The notes beneath the pieces are model-generated. The model was not told the DNA's origin, did not search any database, and worked only from the letters and a program-made list of their open reading frames with translations. A stretch of DNA of 64,000 nt. Origin: Heliocidaris erythrogramma (taxonomy: Eukaryota; Echinodermata; Echinoidea; Camarodonta; Echinometridae). Below, piece by piece: positions 32,281 to 41,972 of the stretch. The stretch covers positions 24,357,608 through 24,421,607 of the forward strand of contig CM046868.1 of NCBI GenBank assembly GCA_025617745.1, given 5' to 3'. A program made the translations under genes and the position numbers. Within the stretch, counting starts at the first letter, position 1. Each line of letters starts with the position of its first letter.

Positions 32281-33249
32281 ATGAACGAGCGGGATAAATC
32301 GGACATGAAGGAAGGAGCCGGTGAGCCGGCGCCGATAGCGGCTGCTGACCCCGCCACCGGAGCCGGCGTCGACGCGGGCGGAGCAGCGGTCGGTGGGCTT
32401 CTCAAGTTGCCCCCCTTTTGGGCTAGCGATCACGCCATCTGGTTCGCTCAAGTTGAAGCCATCTTTGACACCAAGAGGATTTACAGGGAGAAGACTAGGT
32501 TTTCTTATGTTATCTCATCCCTTCAGCCTGAGGTGGCGATGGAGATCAGGGACCTTATTGTCACTCCCCCGGCGGATAACCCCTATTCCAGGCTGAAAAC
32601 TGAGCTCATTCGCCGCATGTCGGTTTCGGAGCAGAAGCGGCTAGACAAGCTACTAATCGGTGAGGAACTCGGGGATCGCACGCCTTCACAGCTCCTCCGT
32701 AGGATGCAGCAACACCTCGGGGATAAGGAGCTGGAGTCGAGCATGCTGAAACATCTTTTCATGCAGCGGCTCCCCATGAACGTGCAACTCATCCTTGCGT
32801 CGAACAGCCAGACAATGGATATCAATGATGTGGCTGCCCTCGCCGACCGCATCGTGGAGGTACCGTCGCCACCCTCCGTCGCTGGCGTGGAAACGCAGCC
32901 GCCGCACCCACCACAGCACACACACCAGCACACACAGCCGCGGGCCTCGCACGTGTGTGCGGCGGACGCCACCGATGCGATGCAGCGCCTCACCGCACAG
33001 GTCGCCCAGCTCACGGCGCAGGTTCAGGCTCTCACTGCCAGGACGGATGACGGTCAACGCCAGCGGGGCCGCGGTCGCAGTTCATCGCGTTCCCGTAAGC
33101 CCAGCCGTAGCCCGAGTCGCCAGCGGCATGCAAACAGCGAGTGCTGGTACCACTGGAGTTTCGGCGATAAAGCTAAGAGGTGCACCTCTCCTTGTTCCTG
33201 GCGTGGCAATCACCCTTCCTCGTCGGGAAACCAGCCAGCCGGCAACTAG
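32281..33249 (+). CDS. LTR retrotransposon Gag
   Basis: A 322-codon frame starting at the first ATG after the primer-binding site. An alanine/glycine-rich N-terminus precedes LPPFWASDHAIWFAQVEAIF, the start of the capsid-like domain of these elements. RMSVSEQKRLDKLL and the PSQLLRRMQQHLG helix follow. The C-terminal part is proline/histidine-rich, then an SR-rich basic stretch (residues about 260-283) and a nucleic-acid finger C288-x2-H291-x9-C301-x3-C305. It forms the particle that packages element RNA. It appears intact. Pol lies in another frame and overlaps its end. Confidence 0.9.
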   Translation: MNERDKSDMKEGAGEPAPIAAADPATGAGVDAGGAAVGGLLKLPPFWASDHAIWFAQVEAIFDTKRIYREKTRFSYVISSLQPEVAMEIRDLIVTPPADNPYSRLKTELIRRMSVSEQKRLDKLLIGEELGDRTPSQLLRRMQQHLGDKELESSMLKHLFMQRLPMNVQLILASNSQTMDINDVAALADRIVEVPSPPSVAGVETQPPHPPQHTHQHTQPRASHVCAADATDAMQRLTAQVAQLTAQVQALTARTDDGQRQRGRGRSSSRSRKPSRSPSRQRHANSECWYHWSFGDKAKRCTSPCSWRGNHPSSSGNQPAGN

Positions 33250-33674
33250 CGGCGACGAGTACAGCCGGCGGGCAGCCAATTAGTCGCTTGTTTTATGTCA
33301 CTGACAAACTTTCCGGTAGTCGTTTTCTCGTCGATTCAGATGCAGAAGTTAGCATTATACCACCCACAACTTCGGACAAATATAGTGGTTCCAGGGCTTC
33401 TGTCACATTGCAAGCTGTGAATCATTCACCTATCACTACTTATGGGGAGCGTTCTATCACTCTGGACTTAGGTTTACGCCGGACATTTCGATGGGTTTTC
33501 ATTATTGCTAATATCAGTAAGCCCATCATTGGTGCAGATTTTTTGGATCACTTTCACCTGCTAGTGGACGTTAAGCATCGCAAGCTTCATGATGCTACCA
33601 CGAGTTTGAGTGTCCATGGAATTTGTGTGCGTTCAGATTCACCCCCCCCCCCCCCCCCCCCACCACTCCAGTGA
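33231..33674 (+). pseudogene. Protease region of pol, catalytic glycine lost
   Basis: The frame differs from gag. It encodes LFYVTDKLSGSRFLVDSDAEVSIIPP, shown here as separate parts: FYVTDKLSGSRFLV then DSDAEVSIIPP. Retropepsins need D-[S/T]-G at this place; here the glycine codon is replaced by aspartate. Later motifs (FRWVFIIANI, IIGADFLDHF) are normal for the family. The frame runs into a poly(C) tract (33637-33661), after which coding continues in another frame. With the lost glycine the protease is probably inactive. Confidence 0.8.
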
Positions 33675-35735
33675 TTTCACGTTTGGATAGCAGTTCGCCA
33701 TATGATGCTATTCTCCAACAGTTTCCTGAGATAACGCGTCCAGATCACAACCACGCAGCTGTGAAGCATTCTGTTACACATCACATCACCACGCGTGGTC
33801 CGCCAGTCGCAGCTCGCCCTCGCCGTCTCGCTGAGGAACGTTTCAACATTGCCAAGCAGGAATTTGAACACATGTTGGATTTAGGCATCATAAGGCAGTC
33901 CAGCAGCAATTGGTCTTCACCTCTTCACATGGTGCCTAAGAAGACGCCGGGTGACTGGAGGCCTTGTGGGGACTATAGAGCTCTCAATGCACGGACTGTG
34001 CCTGATCATTACCCCATTCCTCATCTGCATGACTTCACTTCTCGACTGGAAGGTAAGCACGTTTTCAGCAAAATACATTTGGTTAGGGCTTATCACCAGA
34101 TACCTGTCCACCCAGATGACGTGCACAAAACGGCCATCACTACCCCTTTCGGACTTTTTGAGTTAGTTCGGATGCCGTTCGGCCTACGGAACGCTGCCCA
34201 GAGCTTCCAGCGTTTCATGGACGAGGTTACCAGAGGTCTTCCTTTCGTCTATACTTATATTGACGATCTGCTGGTTGCTAGTGAAATGCCTGAGGAGCAT
34301 GGCCACCATCTTCGCGCCCTGTTCACACGCCTCTCGGAGTACGGTGTTGTCATCAGTCCCAGGAAATGCGTCTTTGGTGTGAGCGGCCTCGATTTTCTCG
34401 GCCACCATGTTGATGAGCACGGTATTCGCCCTCTCGACGACAAAGTCAAGGAAATTCGTGAATTTCCTCGCCCTACTTCAGCCAGACAGCTTCGCAGGTT
34501 TCTGGGACTGGTTAACTTCTACCGACGTTTCATCCCAAAGGCCGCCGATATTCTCACTCCATTGACTGACGCGTTAAGGGATATAACGCAACGGTCCGCG
34601 AAACCCATTGCCTGGACGGATGAACGAGCTGCAGCTTATACTAGCGTTAAGCAAGGCCTTGCTGATGCAGCCATGTTAGTTCACCCTTCCTCCCATCTTC
34701 CCACTAGCCTCATGGTGGATGCTTCAGACTCGGCAGTAGGGGGCGTCCTTCAACAGTCAGACGGAATTTGGAGGCCCATAGCCTTTTTCTCCCAACGCTT
34801 GAAACCACCAGAGACGCGATACAGCACGTTTGGTAGGGAGCTACTCGCAGCTTACCTAGGTATACGGCATTTTCGTAATTTGTTGGAAGGACGTGCGTTC
34901 ACACTCTACACTGACCACAAACCTTTAACATATGCTCTCTGTTCCAAGCCAGACAAGCACTCCCCTCGCGAAATAAGGCATCTGGGCTACGTTTCACAGT
35001 TCACTTCTGATATTCAACATGTAAAAGGAGTAGACAACACTGTAGCCGATGCTCTCTCTCGCCTACATGTAGATGCACTGGATCGGCATACTCCCTCCAC
35101 TGTCGATTTCCATCAACTCGCCATCGATCAAGAGGATGACGAGGACTGGGACGACGTTCGCCACTGGCCATCTCTCTCGTTCAAGCGTGTTCCGTTGCCA
35201 GCGGATGACGGCTATATTTGGTGCGATGACTCTACTGGACATCAACGCCCTTTCGTCCCATGGAAACATCGTCGCATGATTTTTCGTGCACTTCACGACA
35301 TGTCTCACCCTGGTATAAGGGCCACACAGAAACTCATCACTGACAGATTAGTTTGGCCTGGGATCAATCGTGATGTCAGAGGCTGGACTCGCACTTGCCT
35401 CGAGTGCCAGAAGTGTAAAGTGCACAGACACAACAAAGCACCAATGGGAACTTTCACATTACCAGACGCACGATTTTCGCACGTCCACATTGACATTGTT
35501 GGGCCCCTTCCTCCGTCTGAAGGTAACAGCTATCTTTTGACATGTGTTGATCGCTATTCGAGATGGCCAGAGGCAATACCGATCCCGGATATTAATGCCG
35601 AGACGGTTGCAAGGACTTTTGTGGCTAGATGGGTAGCGATATTTGGTGCGCCAACCACAATCACCACCGATCGAGGACGACAATTTGAGTCATCACTTTT
35701 CAATGAACTCACAATTTTGCTGGGGACGCATACGC
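33662..35735 (+). CDS. Pol: reverse transcriptase, RNase H, integrase N-part
   Basis: A long open frame (to the stop at 35773). [54 protein letters not shown] and [11 protein letters not shown] with Y-I-D-D. RNase [44 protein letters not shown]. Integrase: zinc-binding H-x3-H (LHDMSHPG) and C-x2-C (CLECQKC), then [10 protein letters not shown] and [12 protein letters not shown], giving the first two catalytic aspartates. A deletion or insertion near 35730 moves the rest of integrase to another frame. The poly(C) tract upstream causes the other frame change. Host for the copy is + strand; RNA is copied to cDNA and integrated. Confidence 0.92.
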
Positions 35736-36395
35736 ACGACTTCGTACCACCCTGCTTCAAACGGCTTAGTTGAACGCCTGCACCGTCAACTTAAGGCAGC
35801 CATCAAGACTCATCACAACACTCGATGGACAGAAGTATTACCGCTGGTCTTACTTGGCATCCGCACAGCAATCAAGACGGATATCCGATGTTCCTGTGCT
35901 GAGTTGGTTTTTGGTATGGCACTAAAGTTGCCAGCCCAATTTGTTGCACCAACAAAGCCCGACGACTTCATCGACCATGAGAACTATGTTCACCGTTTGA
36001 AGCAACTCATGCAGGATTTGAGCCCCACCCCCACCCGTAAACAGCAACCTGCCTCACGGATACACCCGGAATTGCACGCATCTAGCCATGTGTTTCTCCG
36101 TCATGACGCCGTGAGCAGACCTTTGCAACCGCCCTACCGAGGCCCTTTTGCAGTGATACGCCGCAATGACAAGTTTTTCACCATTGACGTGAATGGTAAG
36201 CATGAGAATGTCAGTGTGGATCGCATCAAGCCTGCATTTTTGGAAGATCACCTAAATCGTACTGAGCCATCATCATCATCGAAAGCCACGATCGCGCCGT
36301 CACCCGCTAACGACCGCCCCGAGGTTCAACGGACTCGATCGGGTCGCCATGTTAGGTGGTCGGCCAAATACGTGGACTATTATGATATTGGATGA
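35728..36395 (+). pseudogene. Integrase C-terminal part (frameshifted)
   Basis: Continues from [20 protein letters not shown], which holds the catalytic glutamate, through LPLVLLGIRTAIKTDIRCS and AELVFGMALKLP. Near the end are YRGPFAVIRRNDKFFTIDV (a GPY/F-like module) and a serine-rich, TRSGRHVRW-type tail. It ends at TGA 36393-36395. Only the frame change near 35730 separates it from the rest of pol. Confidence 0.88.
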
Positions 36396-36562
36396 CGGGA
36401 CTCACATTCTACATTTTGGGTCTTCCTTTATTTTTCCAATCCCTTGTAAGGATTTATCTTCATTGTGTCTTGAGCTGTTTTCTTCTACATTAACTTTTGG
36501 ATGATGTATATAATCGCACTGTTATTGTTCATCGATTGTTGCTACGTTCCGTTTGCCAACCC

Positions 36563-36579
36563 TCTAGGGAGGGGGTAGA
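36563..36579 (+). promoter_or_regulatory. Polypurine tract before the 3' LTR
   Basis: CTAGGGAGGGGGTAGA directly precedes TGTAGTGG of the 3' LTR; the purine run primes plus-strand DNA synthesis in LTR elements. Confidence 0.8.
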
Positions 36580-37253
36580 TGTAGTGGCCAAATATATTTT
36601 GATGAATATTTCGTCATAGTTTTGTGTATTTTCATCGGTCTGCCATTTACAAGGTTAGCAGACGACCTACATGTACTTTCCTTTGTTTACGCGTGTGTGT
36701 TATAACAACCTTCTTGACCTATTTTTCAACTTCCACGCGCATCAAAGTATAACATTTACATCGCTACCAACATTCTTGCTACATTCTTCACGCTGCTCCA
36801 ATCAGAGCTCATCTTTTCGTTTAACCAATCGGATTTCCGTATTATTACACCACGCGCACACGCTCAGCCAATGAGATTTATTGTGGGCGTGATTACCAAC
36901 TTTCACGAGCTCTTCGAGATCATTTTATCATCACTTTCTTCTAGGACACAGTCGCGACAAGACCCTGTCGCGTTTTATAGGAGTTAGTCAATTTTCACTG
37001 TATCTACCCATTCACTTGGATTTATATTCAGGATATTGTATTGTGACATCGTTATTTTCTTCGTTAGCGATTCTTCATTACTTTCATTTTCGCTGGGATC
37101 ATTTCATTTGGATTTATAATTTGTGAACATAAATAACTTGTGAATAGCCTTAATTATTCGCGTTCTGAACCAGTCACGGCTCCGTGGAATCTCCACCGTC
37201 AGGACCTTCATCATTGTAAGTAGAAGCAACTCAATATTTCTAGTTACTCTACA
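36580..37253 (+). repeat. 3' LTR
   Basis: TGTAGTGGCCAAATATATTT to GTTACTCTACA. It differs from the 5' LTR by about six substitutions and short deletions (for example TCATTGTAAG against TCATTAATTGTAAG). It is followed not by host DNA but by another primer-binding site and gag start. Confidence 0.92.
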
Positions 37254-38215
37254 TTGGTGACCCACGATTTTCGCGCACCTTCGATTTCATCATGAACGAG
37301 CGGGATAAATCGGACATGAAGGAAGGAGCCGGTGAGCCGGCGCCGATAGCGGCTGCTGACCTCGCCACCGGAGCCGGCGTCGACGCGGGCGGAGCAGCGG
37401 TCGGTGGGCTTCTCAAGTTGCCCCCCTTTTGGGCTAGCGATCCCGCCATCTGGTTCGCTCAAGTTGAAGCCATCTTTGACACCAAGAGGATTTACATGGA
37501 GAAGACTAGGTTTTCTTATGTTATCTCATCCCTTCAGCCTGAGGTGGCGATGGAGATCAGGGACCTTATTGTCACTCCCCGGCGGATAACCCCTATTCCA
37601 GGCTGAATTTATATTCAGGATATTGTATTGTCACATCGTTATTTTCTTCGTTAGCGATTGTTCATTACTTTCATTTTCGCTGGGATCATTTCATTTGGAT
37701 TTATAATTTGTGAACATAAATAACTTGTGAATAGCCTTAATTATTCGCGTTCTGAACCAGTCACGGCTCCGTGGAATCTCCACCGTCAGGACCTTCATCA
37801 TTAATTGTAAGTAGAAGCAACTCAATATTTCTAGTTACTCTACATTGGTGACCCACGATTTTCGCGCACCTTCGATTTCATCATGAACGAGCGGGATAAA
37901 TCGGACATGAAGGAAGGAGCCGGTGAGCCGGCGCCGATAGCGGCTGCTGACCCCGCCACCGGAGCCGGCGTCGACGCGGGCGGAGCAGCGGTCGGTGGGC
38001 TTCTCAAGTTGCCCCCCTTTTGGGCTAGCGATCCCGCCATCTGGTTCGCTCAAGTTGAAGCCATCTTTGACACCAAGAGGATTTACATGGAGAAGACTAG
38101 GTTTTCTTATGTTATCTCATCCCTTCAGCCTGAGGTGGCGATGGAGATCAGGGACCTTATTGTCACTCCCCCGGCGGATAACCCCTATTCCAGGCTGAAA
38201 ACTGAGCTCATTCGC
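37254..38215 (+). mobile_element. Rearranged tail: gag start, partial LTR, gag start
   Basis: After the 3' LTR come: primer-binding site plus gag 5' part (37254-37606, ATG at 37292, one C missing near 37580 shifting the frame); the last 238 bp of an LTR (37607-37844); again primer-binding site plus gag 5' part (37845-38215, ATG at 37883). Both gag pieces are nearly identical to 32243-32620. The tail then joins non-LTR DNA at 38216. It looks like LTR-sharing tandem copies trimmed by deletions; no target duplication with the left flank can be seen. Confidence 0.9.
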
Positions 38216-38374
38216 TCATTGGCGGCAGACCGCGAGGCGCATGCAAGCGCCTCGGTTTTGCTGGCTCGCTTCGCTCGCCAGAAATTTTGCCTCCATATCG
38301 CCAAGGATTTCAACAGCGCCAGGGCCTCGACAAGAGGCTATAGTACCCCTGAACAGTAGTTCGGGGGATACAAT
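38216..38374. repeat. Right flank, partial MITE ending TTCGGGGGATAC
   Basis: Begins TCATTGGCGGCAGACCGCG and ends CCCCTGAACAGTAGTTCGGG GGATAC-like, matching the right end of the 20091-20570 family. The interior differs from that copy. It may be the far half of the repeat into which the LTR element inserted. Confidence 0.5.
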
Positions 38375-38737
38375 AACCATGGAGTTCAGTGGTTTTTCCC
38401 AGGAGTTTATATGAACTATTGCCAAACTATTTTTAAATGAATAACACAAAAAATGTATTTTCCTTAATATAAGGCGGTCAGTCGCCGGTTTCAATGGGGA
38501 AAAATCTGTGTTTGCTGATGCTGCAAAATAGTTCTTGCGCATACGAAACTAGGTCTAGTCGAAAGTATATTGAGGATCAGCGAAATTTACTTCTCCTCGG
38601 CAAAAATCCGCATAGATCGCTGTGATATGTGTAAGTTGTACTGAATAGTGAAAGAATACATGTTTTGCGCTATGTGTATCCTGTAGTCTGCTGTCTGACG
38701 CCGTACCATTATAGAACAAAGCAATTTCATCTTTATT

Positions 38738-38839
38738 ATGGATGACACTTTCAGTATTTCGGAGTTAGCGACAGATATCTCAATTCTAAACATGGAGGGA
38801 GATTTGGAGCCGACTGCCTGTAAATGTTCAGGAAGCTAG
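38738..38839 (+). CDS. Short open frame, possible start of the P2X7C-like relic
   Basis: A 33-codon frame from ATG 38738 to TAG 38837-38839: MDDTFSISELATDISILNM then EGDLEPTACKCSGS. Stand-alone proteins with the P2X7 C-terminal domain often begin with a short acidic segment ending in a G-[VL]-x-P motif, so this could be the beginning of the relic at 40306. The foldback element at 38925 separates the two. Homology is weak and this is a guess from position. Confidence 0.3.
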   Translation: MDDTFSISELATDISILNMEGDLEPTACKCSGS

Positions 38840-38924
38840 CTGCTGCAGTGCTGATAAAAAAAACGGGCAGACGGATGTGCCCTTGCAGTTGCAAGAGTGA
38901 CGGCCATCCCTGTGTACACTGGTT

Positions 38925-39507
38925 CCTGCGGGGAACTAGCCTTTTGACAAGGCCTCGTGACTTGGCTATTTTCCTCCTCATGCTGTGCCTGAGATGAGAC
39001 TAGCCGGCGACGAAACGAATCAACACGGCCCGGGTGAACGCGCGATCGAGCGACTTTAGTCGCGAGGCCTTTTGGAACCTGGGTTTCCATCGTCCGATAT
39101 GAATTATTCACGAGTTGACATTCGTATGCTAACACGCCTACCGAGGATTATCGACCAATCACAACGGTATCTGCGGGGCTTGCTTTCCATGATTGATGTA
39201 CTAGTAGCTTGCACGGGCCGCGCTAGCTCGAGATGAAGGCGAATTTGCATACCAAATGTATGCTGACGTCATGCGAAGATACGTTTGCTGATTGGCTCCT
39301 ACCTATAAGGTAGCAGATCCTCGCTAGGAACAAAGGATAACATAAGAAATACAGGCCAGGTTCCAAAAGGCCCTCGGACTCACGTCGCTCGATCGCGCAT
39401 TCACCGGGCTGGGCGGCTAGTCTTGTTATGCAGCCACTACTAGCTTACTTGCCGAGAAAAATAGCCAAGTCACGAGGGCTTTGTCAAAAGGCTAGCGGGG
39501 AACCCGA
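38925..39507. mobile_element. Foldback MITE with about 150 bp arms
   Basis: GTTCCTGCGGGGAACTAGCC...CTTTTGGAACCTGG (38925-39087) and CCAGGTTCCAAAAGG...AAAGGCTAGCGGGGAAC (39357-39507) are inverted arms. Both give a KIAKSRG-containing frame on opposite strands, which follows from the symmetry. The centre includes ATTGGCTCCTACC and no coding. Confidence 0.8.
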
Positions 39508-39869
39508 TGGCGATGACGATGAATCAACTTCAAATGTGAGTAGATCATTATCGCAGCCTATTTATCCGAACCAAGGTCTGTGCAACAAATTCGATCATTT
39601 TTCTTGCGATTTGTCATTGTGTATAATAACTAAATTAAGACTCAAGAGAAATAGAATTAAATTATAGTGTGAATGTGAGATGTCACAGCCAGGGCCCAGG
39701 TCTGAGATAGTGTGTTTGTAAGAATCTTCATTCAAATTGAAACTGAAAGAAGAATTCAAGAAGGAAGAATGAGGAGGAGAAGAAGAAGAAGGAATCTATT
39801 TATAAATGAAGGTATGCCAAGATGTAATTAGAATCAACACCAGACATGTCAATTGGTGATTGGCGAACT

Positions 39870-40090
39870 GGCTTAACCTGTGTGAGCTGTGACGAAGTAC
39901 CTCCCCCCCCCCCCCCCCCCCCTGTAAAGATACCAACAGAAATTGATTTGAAGGGGGGAAGTCTAGTACAGGCTTTTGCAAGTCAGAGTCACAGTAATGT
40001 TTGAATGTATACACACATGTATGTATGTATGTAACCTGTGTGAGTTGTGACGAAGTACCTCCCCCTCCCCCCCCCCCCCCCCCCCATGTA
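39870..40090. repeat. Direct repeat with poly(C) and (GTAT)n
   Basis: AACCTGTGTGAG[C/T]TGTGACGAA then GTACCTCCCC plus a poly(C) run occurs at 39874 and again at 40032. ATGTATGTATGT microsatellite lies on each side of the second copy. A duplication with expanding C tracts. Confidence 0.85.
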
Positions 40091-40305
40091 TGTATGTATA
40101 TCTAATTGTGACTCCAAAGATTCAACTACACCTAGTCGCTAGTGGTACCAGTTCACAAATTTAATGATTTTATGATTTTTTTTTCACCCAAACAGTATTT
40201 CCATACTTGAATTTTGAACAGGGTGGAATGTGCACTTTACATTATTTGCATTATTTTACCCCTACTTTATTCACTGTTGTTTTTCTTTTTTCTTACTCAA
40301 TGTAG

Positions 40306-40766
40306 AAATTTGTGATGGATCGAGAGAGAGCTGATCTAGAACGCGTCACCATCCAGTTCCTCTGCAAATTCACGGATGTTTACTTGGATGCCGTAGCAGC
40401 ATGTAGAGCCTACCCAACCTGCTGAAGAAAGGCCTGGACCGAGCAGCCGGCCTGCATCATGGTGTAGATGTGGTGGAAGATGTGTGCCCATGCCAAAGGA
40501 GGTAGAGAATGTGTGTGTGTTGCCATGTCCGCACCTGCGTCATGACTGCTCAATACTTCACTGATGCATTTCTAAATGGCAATGTCTTGGCTGCATGCAT
40601 GTCAGCAAGCAACAATGTATTTCCAAGGGACATTCCGAGGTTGAATGAATCGTACCGGCATTATGCCTGCAAACAATTCACGTATATCACTAGGCCTAAT
40701 ATTCACCGTGGGTACTTGGAGCAGGAAACAGGAGAGTTGGTCCATCATGTGCTACACTGCGGATAA
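40306..40766 (+). pseudogene. P2X7 C-terminal-domain-like relic
   Basis: After an acceptor-like TCAATGTAG, frames encode FVMDRERADLERVTIQFLC, then in another frame SSRPASWCRCGGRCVPMPKE (W-C-x-C-G-x-C core), then, in a third frame, CCHVRTCVMTAQYFTDAFLN, LAACMSASNNVFP and PRLNESYRHYACKQFTYI. This order and the cysteines resemble the cytoplasmic C-terminal domain of P2X7 receptors, also found as stand-alone proteins in invertebrates. An early stop after AYPTC and a (GT)n expansion near 40510-40522 break the frame, so I call it a pseudogene; a sequencing error in the GT run is the alternative. Confidence 0.55.
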
Positions 40767-41487
40767 GGTATGCCTATCTATCCCCAACGAGGGCTTACAA
40801 GCTAGGGCTTCGTCAATGGAGTACAAGATTGAAATCCATATAACATCAAAACTGGTCTTGATCTTTTTTTATGTCTGCTTTTGTTGAAATTTAGATCTGC
40901 TGGACATAGAACTGTTATCCTTCTTTCAAAAATTGTTTATTATAGTTCCTGTTTATATTCACCTTTTCTTGGTGATTGTAGCATGTATGTACCAAAGAAA
41001 GCATTTTCTGTGTGTAATCATTTAACATAATGTTTACGTTAACATTTATCAGAGAGGAAATATATTCATGTCATTTGAAACAAACAAAAATGTTATCTGA
41101 TAAAGGGTTTCCGTTATGACATTGTATAAACTTCATTTTAATCTATTTCCCCCTGTGTATTTCAACACATTCCATGACCATGAATATGCATGTCTTCTGT
41201 GATGTTTTTCTATTTATGATGAATATTTAGTCTGATTTGTCATGCTGTTTTTAGCTGAACTAGCAGTCCATTGGGTTTGCTACATGCTGAACATTGTGTG
41301 AAGTGAGATGCACATGAATTACATAAACTTCAATAAGGATTTGCCATTTGGTGATCATAAGAAGTGGTTGATCAAAACGATTGTAATATATTGTATCAAT
41401 GCATGTGTTACAACCAAACAATATCACTTGCCAGCGTATAAGTGAATGTGTGTGATGTACATTTAATAACATATCTTTTGTATATAT
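40767..41487. other. No gene recognised
   Basis: AT-rich sequence following the relic. No repeat end or coding recognised. Confidence 0.35.
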
Positions 41488-41513
41488 CATAAAGAAATGT
41501 GAGAAAATTACAA

Positions 41514-41578
41514 TGCCCCTACCGGGATTCGAACCCGGGACCCTGGATTACATGACCAGTGCTCTACCAACTGAGCTA
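41514..41578 (-). tRNA. tRNA-like sequence, 5' acceptor lost
   Basis: On the minus strand: TAGCTCAGTTGGTAGAGC (A box and D arm), CTGGTCATGTAATCCAG, then CCCGGGTTCGAATCCCGG (perfect T arm) and TAGGGGCA. The 5' acceptor strand is replaced by AT-rich flank. Therefore a tRNA-derived repeat rather than a gene. Confidence 0.55.
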
Positions 41579-41830
41579 ATTGTAATTTTCTCACATTTCT
41601 TTATGATATATTTAATTTACTTCAATCCTATCAATTATGATATTTAATTACAAATTTAATTGTCCTCTATGGAAATTTGTTGGCATGGATTTGCCCGACT
41701 TTAGAGGGAAGACCCCTCTCATTGGTAGGCCATTATAGCGTACGATGGAATTGGTATGGATGTACCCCCTACGCTCGATGGAAAGAGAGGGGCTATAATT
41801 ATGTGAGATTGTTACTTTGCTTCGACGGGA

Positions 41831-41902
41831 GCCCGGATAGCTCAGTTGGTAGAGCACTGGTCATGTAATTCAGGGTCCCGGGTTCGAATCCCGGTCGGGG
41901 CA
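41831..41902 (+). tRNA. tRNA-like sequence with intact A and B boxes
   Basis: 72 nt with acceptor GCCCGGA/TCGGGGC (one mismatch), perfect D stem GCTC/GAGC, exact A box TAGCTCAGTTGG, exact B box GGTTCGAATCC and a well-paired T arm CCGGG/CCCGG. The anticodon stem is weak (CTGGT/TTCAG) and the loop CATGTAA lacks the universal U33, so amino-acid identity cannot be assigned. It could drive Pol III transcription of the SINE. A true tRNA is unlikely. Confidence 0.6.
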
Positions 41903-41972
41903 TTGTAATTTTCTCACATTTCTTTATGATATATTCAATTTACTTCAATCCTATCAATTATGATATTTAATA

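Larger units (their letters stand above)
31564..37253 (+). mobile_element. Ty3/gypsy LTR retrotransposon (CsRn1-like)
   Basis: Two LTRs (31564-32242 and 36580-37253) beginning TGTAGTGGCC and ending CTCTACA flank gag and pol on the plus strand. The primer-binding site TTGGTGACCC after the 5' LTR fits a tRNA-Trp primer. The gag zinc finger C-x2-H-x9-C-x3-C and the protease-RT-RNase H-integrase order fit the CsRn1 clade of Ty3/gypsy elements (inferred from family knowledge). LTRs differ by roughly six substitutions and two small indels over about 675 bp, so the insertion is young. Pol has two frame breaks and a mutated protease. A rearranged tail continues to 38215. It inserted into an older MITE. 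Confidence 0.93.
41488..41972. mobile_element. tRNA-derived repeat pair with shared flanks
   Basis: The module ATTGTAATTTTCTCACATTT followed by CTTTATGATATATT[T/C]AATTTACTTCAATCC occurs at about 41579-41640 and 41903-41970. An inverted copy (ATCATAAAGAAATGTGAGAA) stands at about 41488. tRNA-like sequences lie between the flanks in opposite orientations (41514-41578 minus, 41831-41902 plus). This looks like a tRNA-headed SINE family, two copies rearranged or inserted next to each other. Confidence 0.75.

Noticed and set aside
32583-33279. Several minus-strand frames across gag
   Set aside because: They are antisense shadows of the GC-rich gag gene with no domain.
39428-39667. Apparent exon with KIAKSRGLCQKASG and a donor site
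   Set aside because: The same coding appears on the opposite strand at 38840-38980 because both lie in the arms of a foldback MITE.
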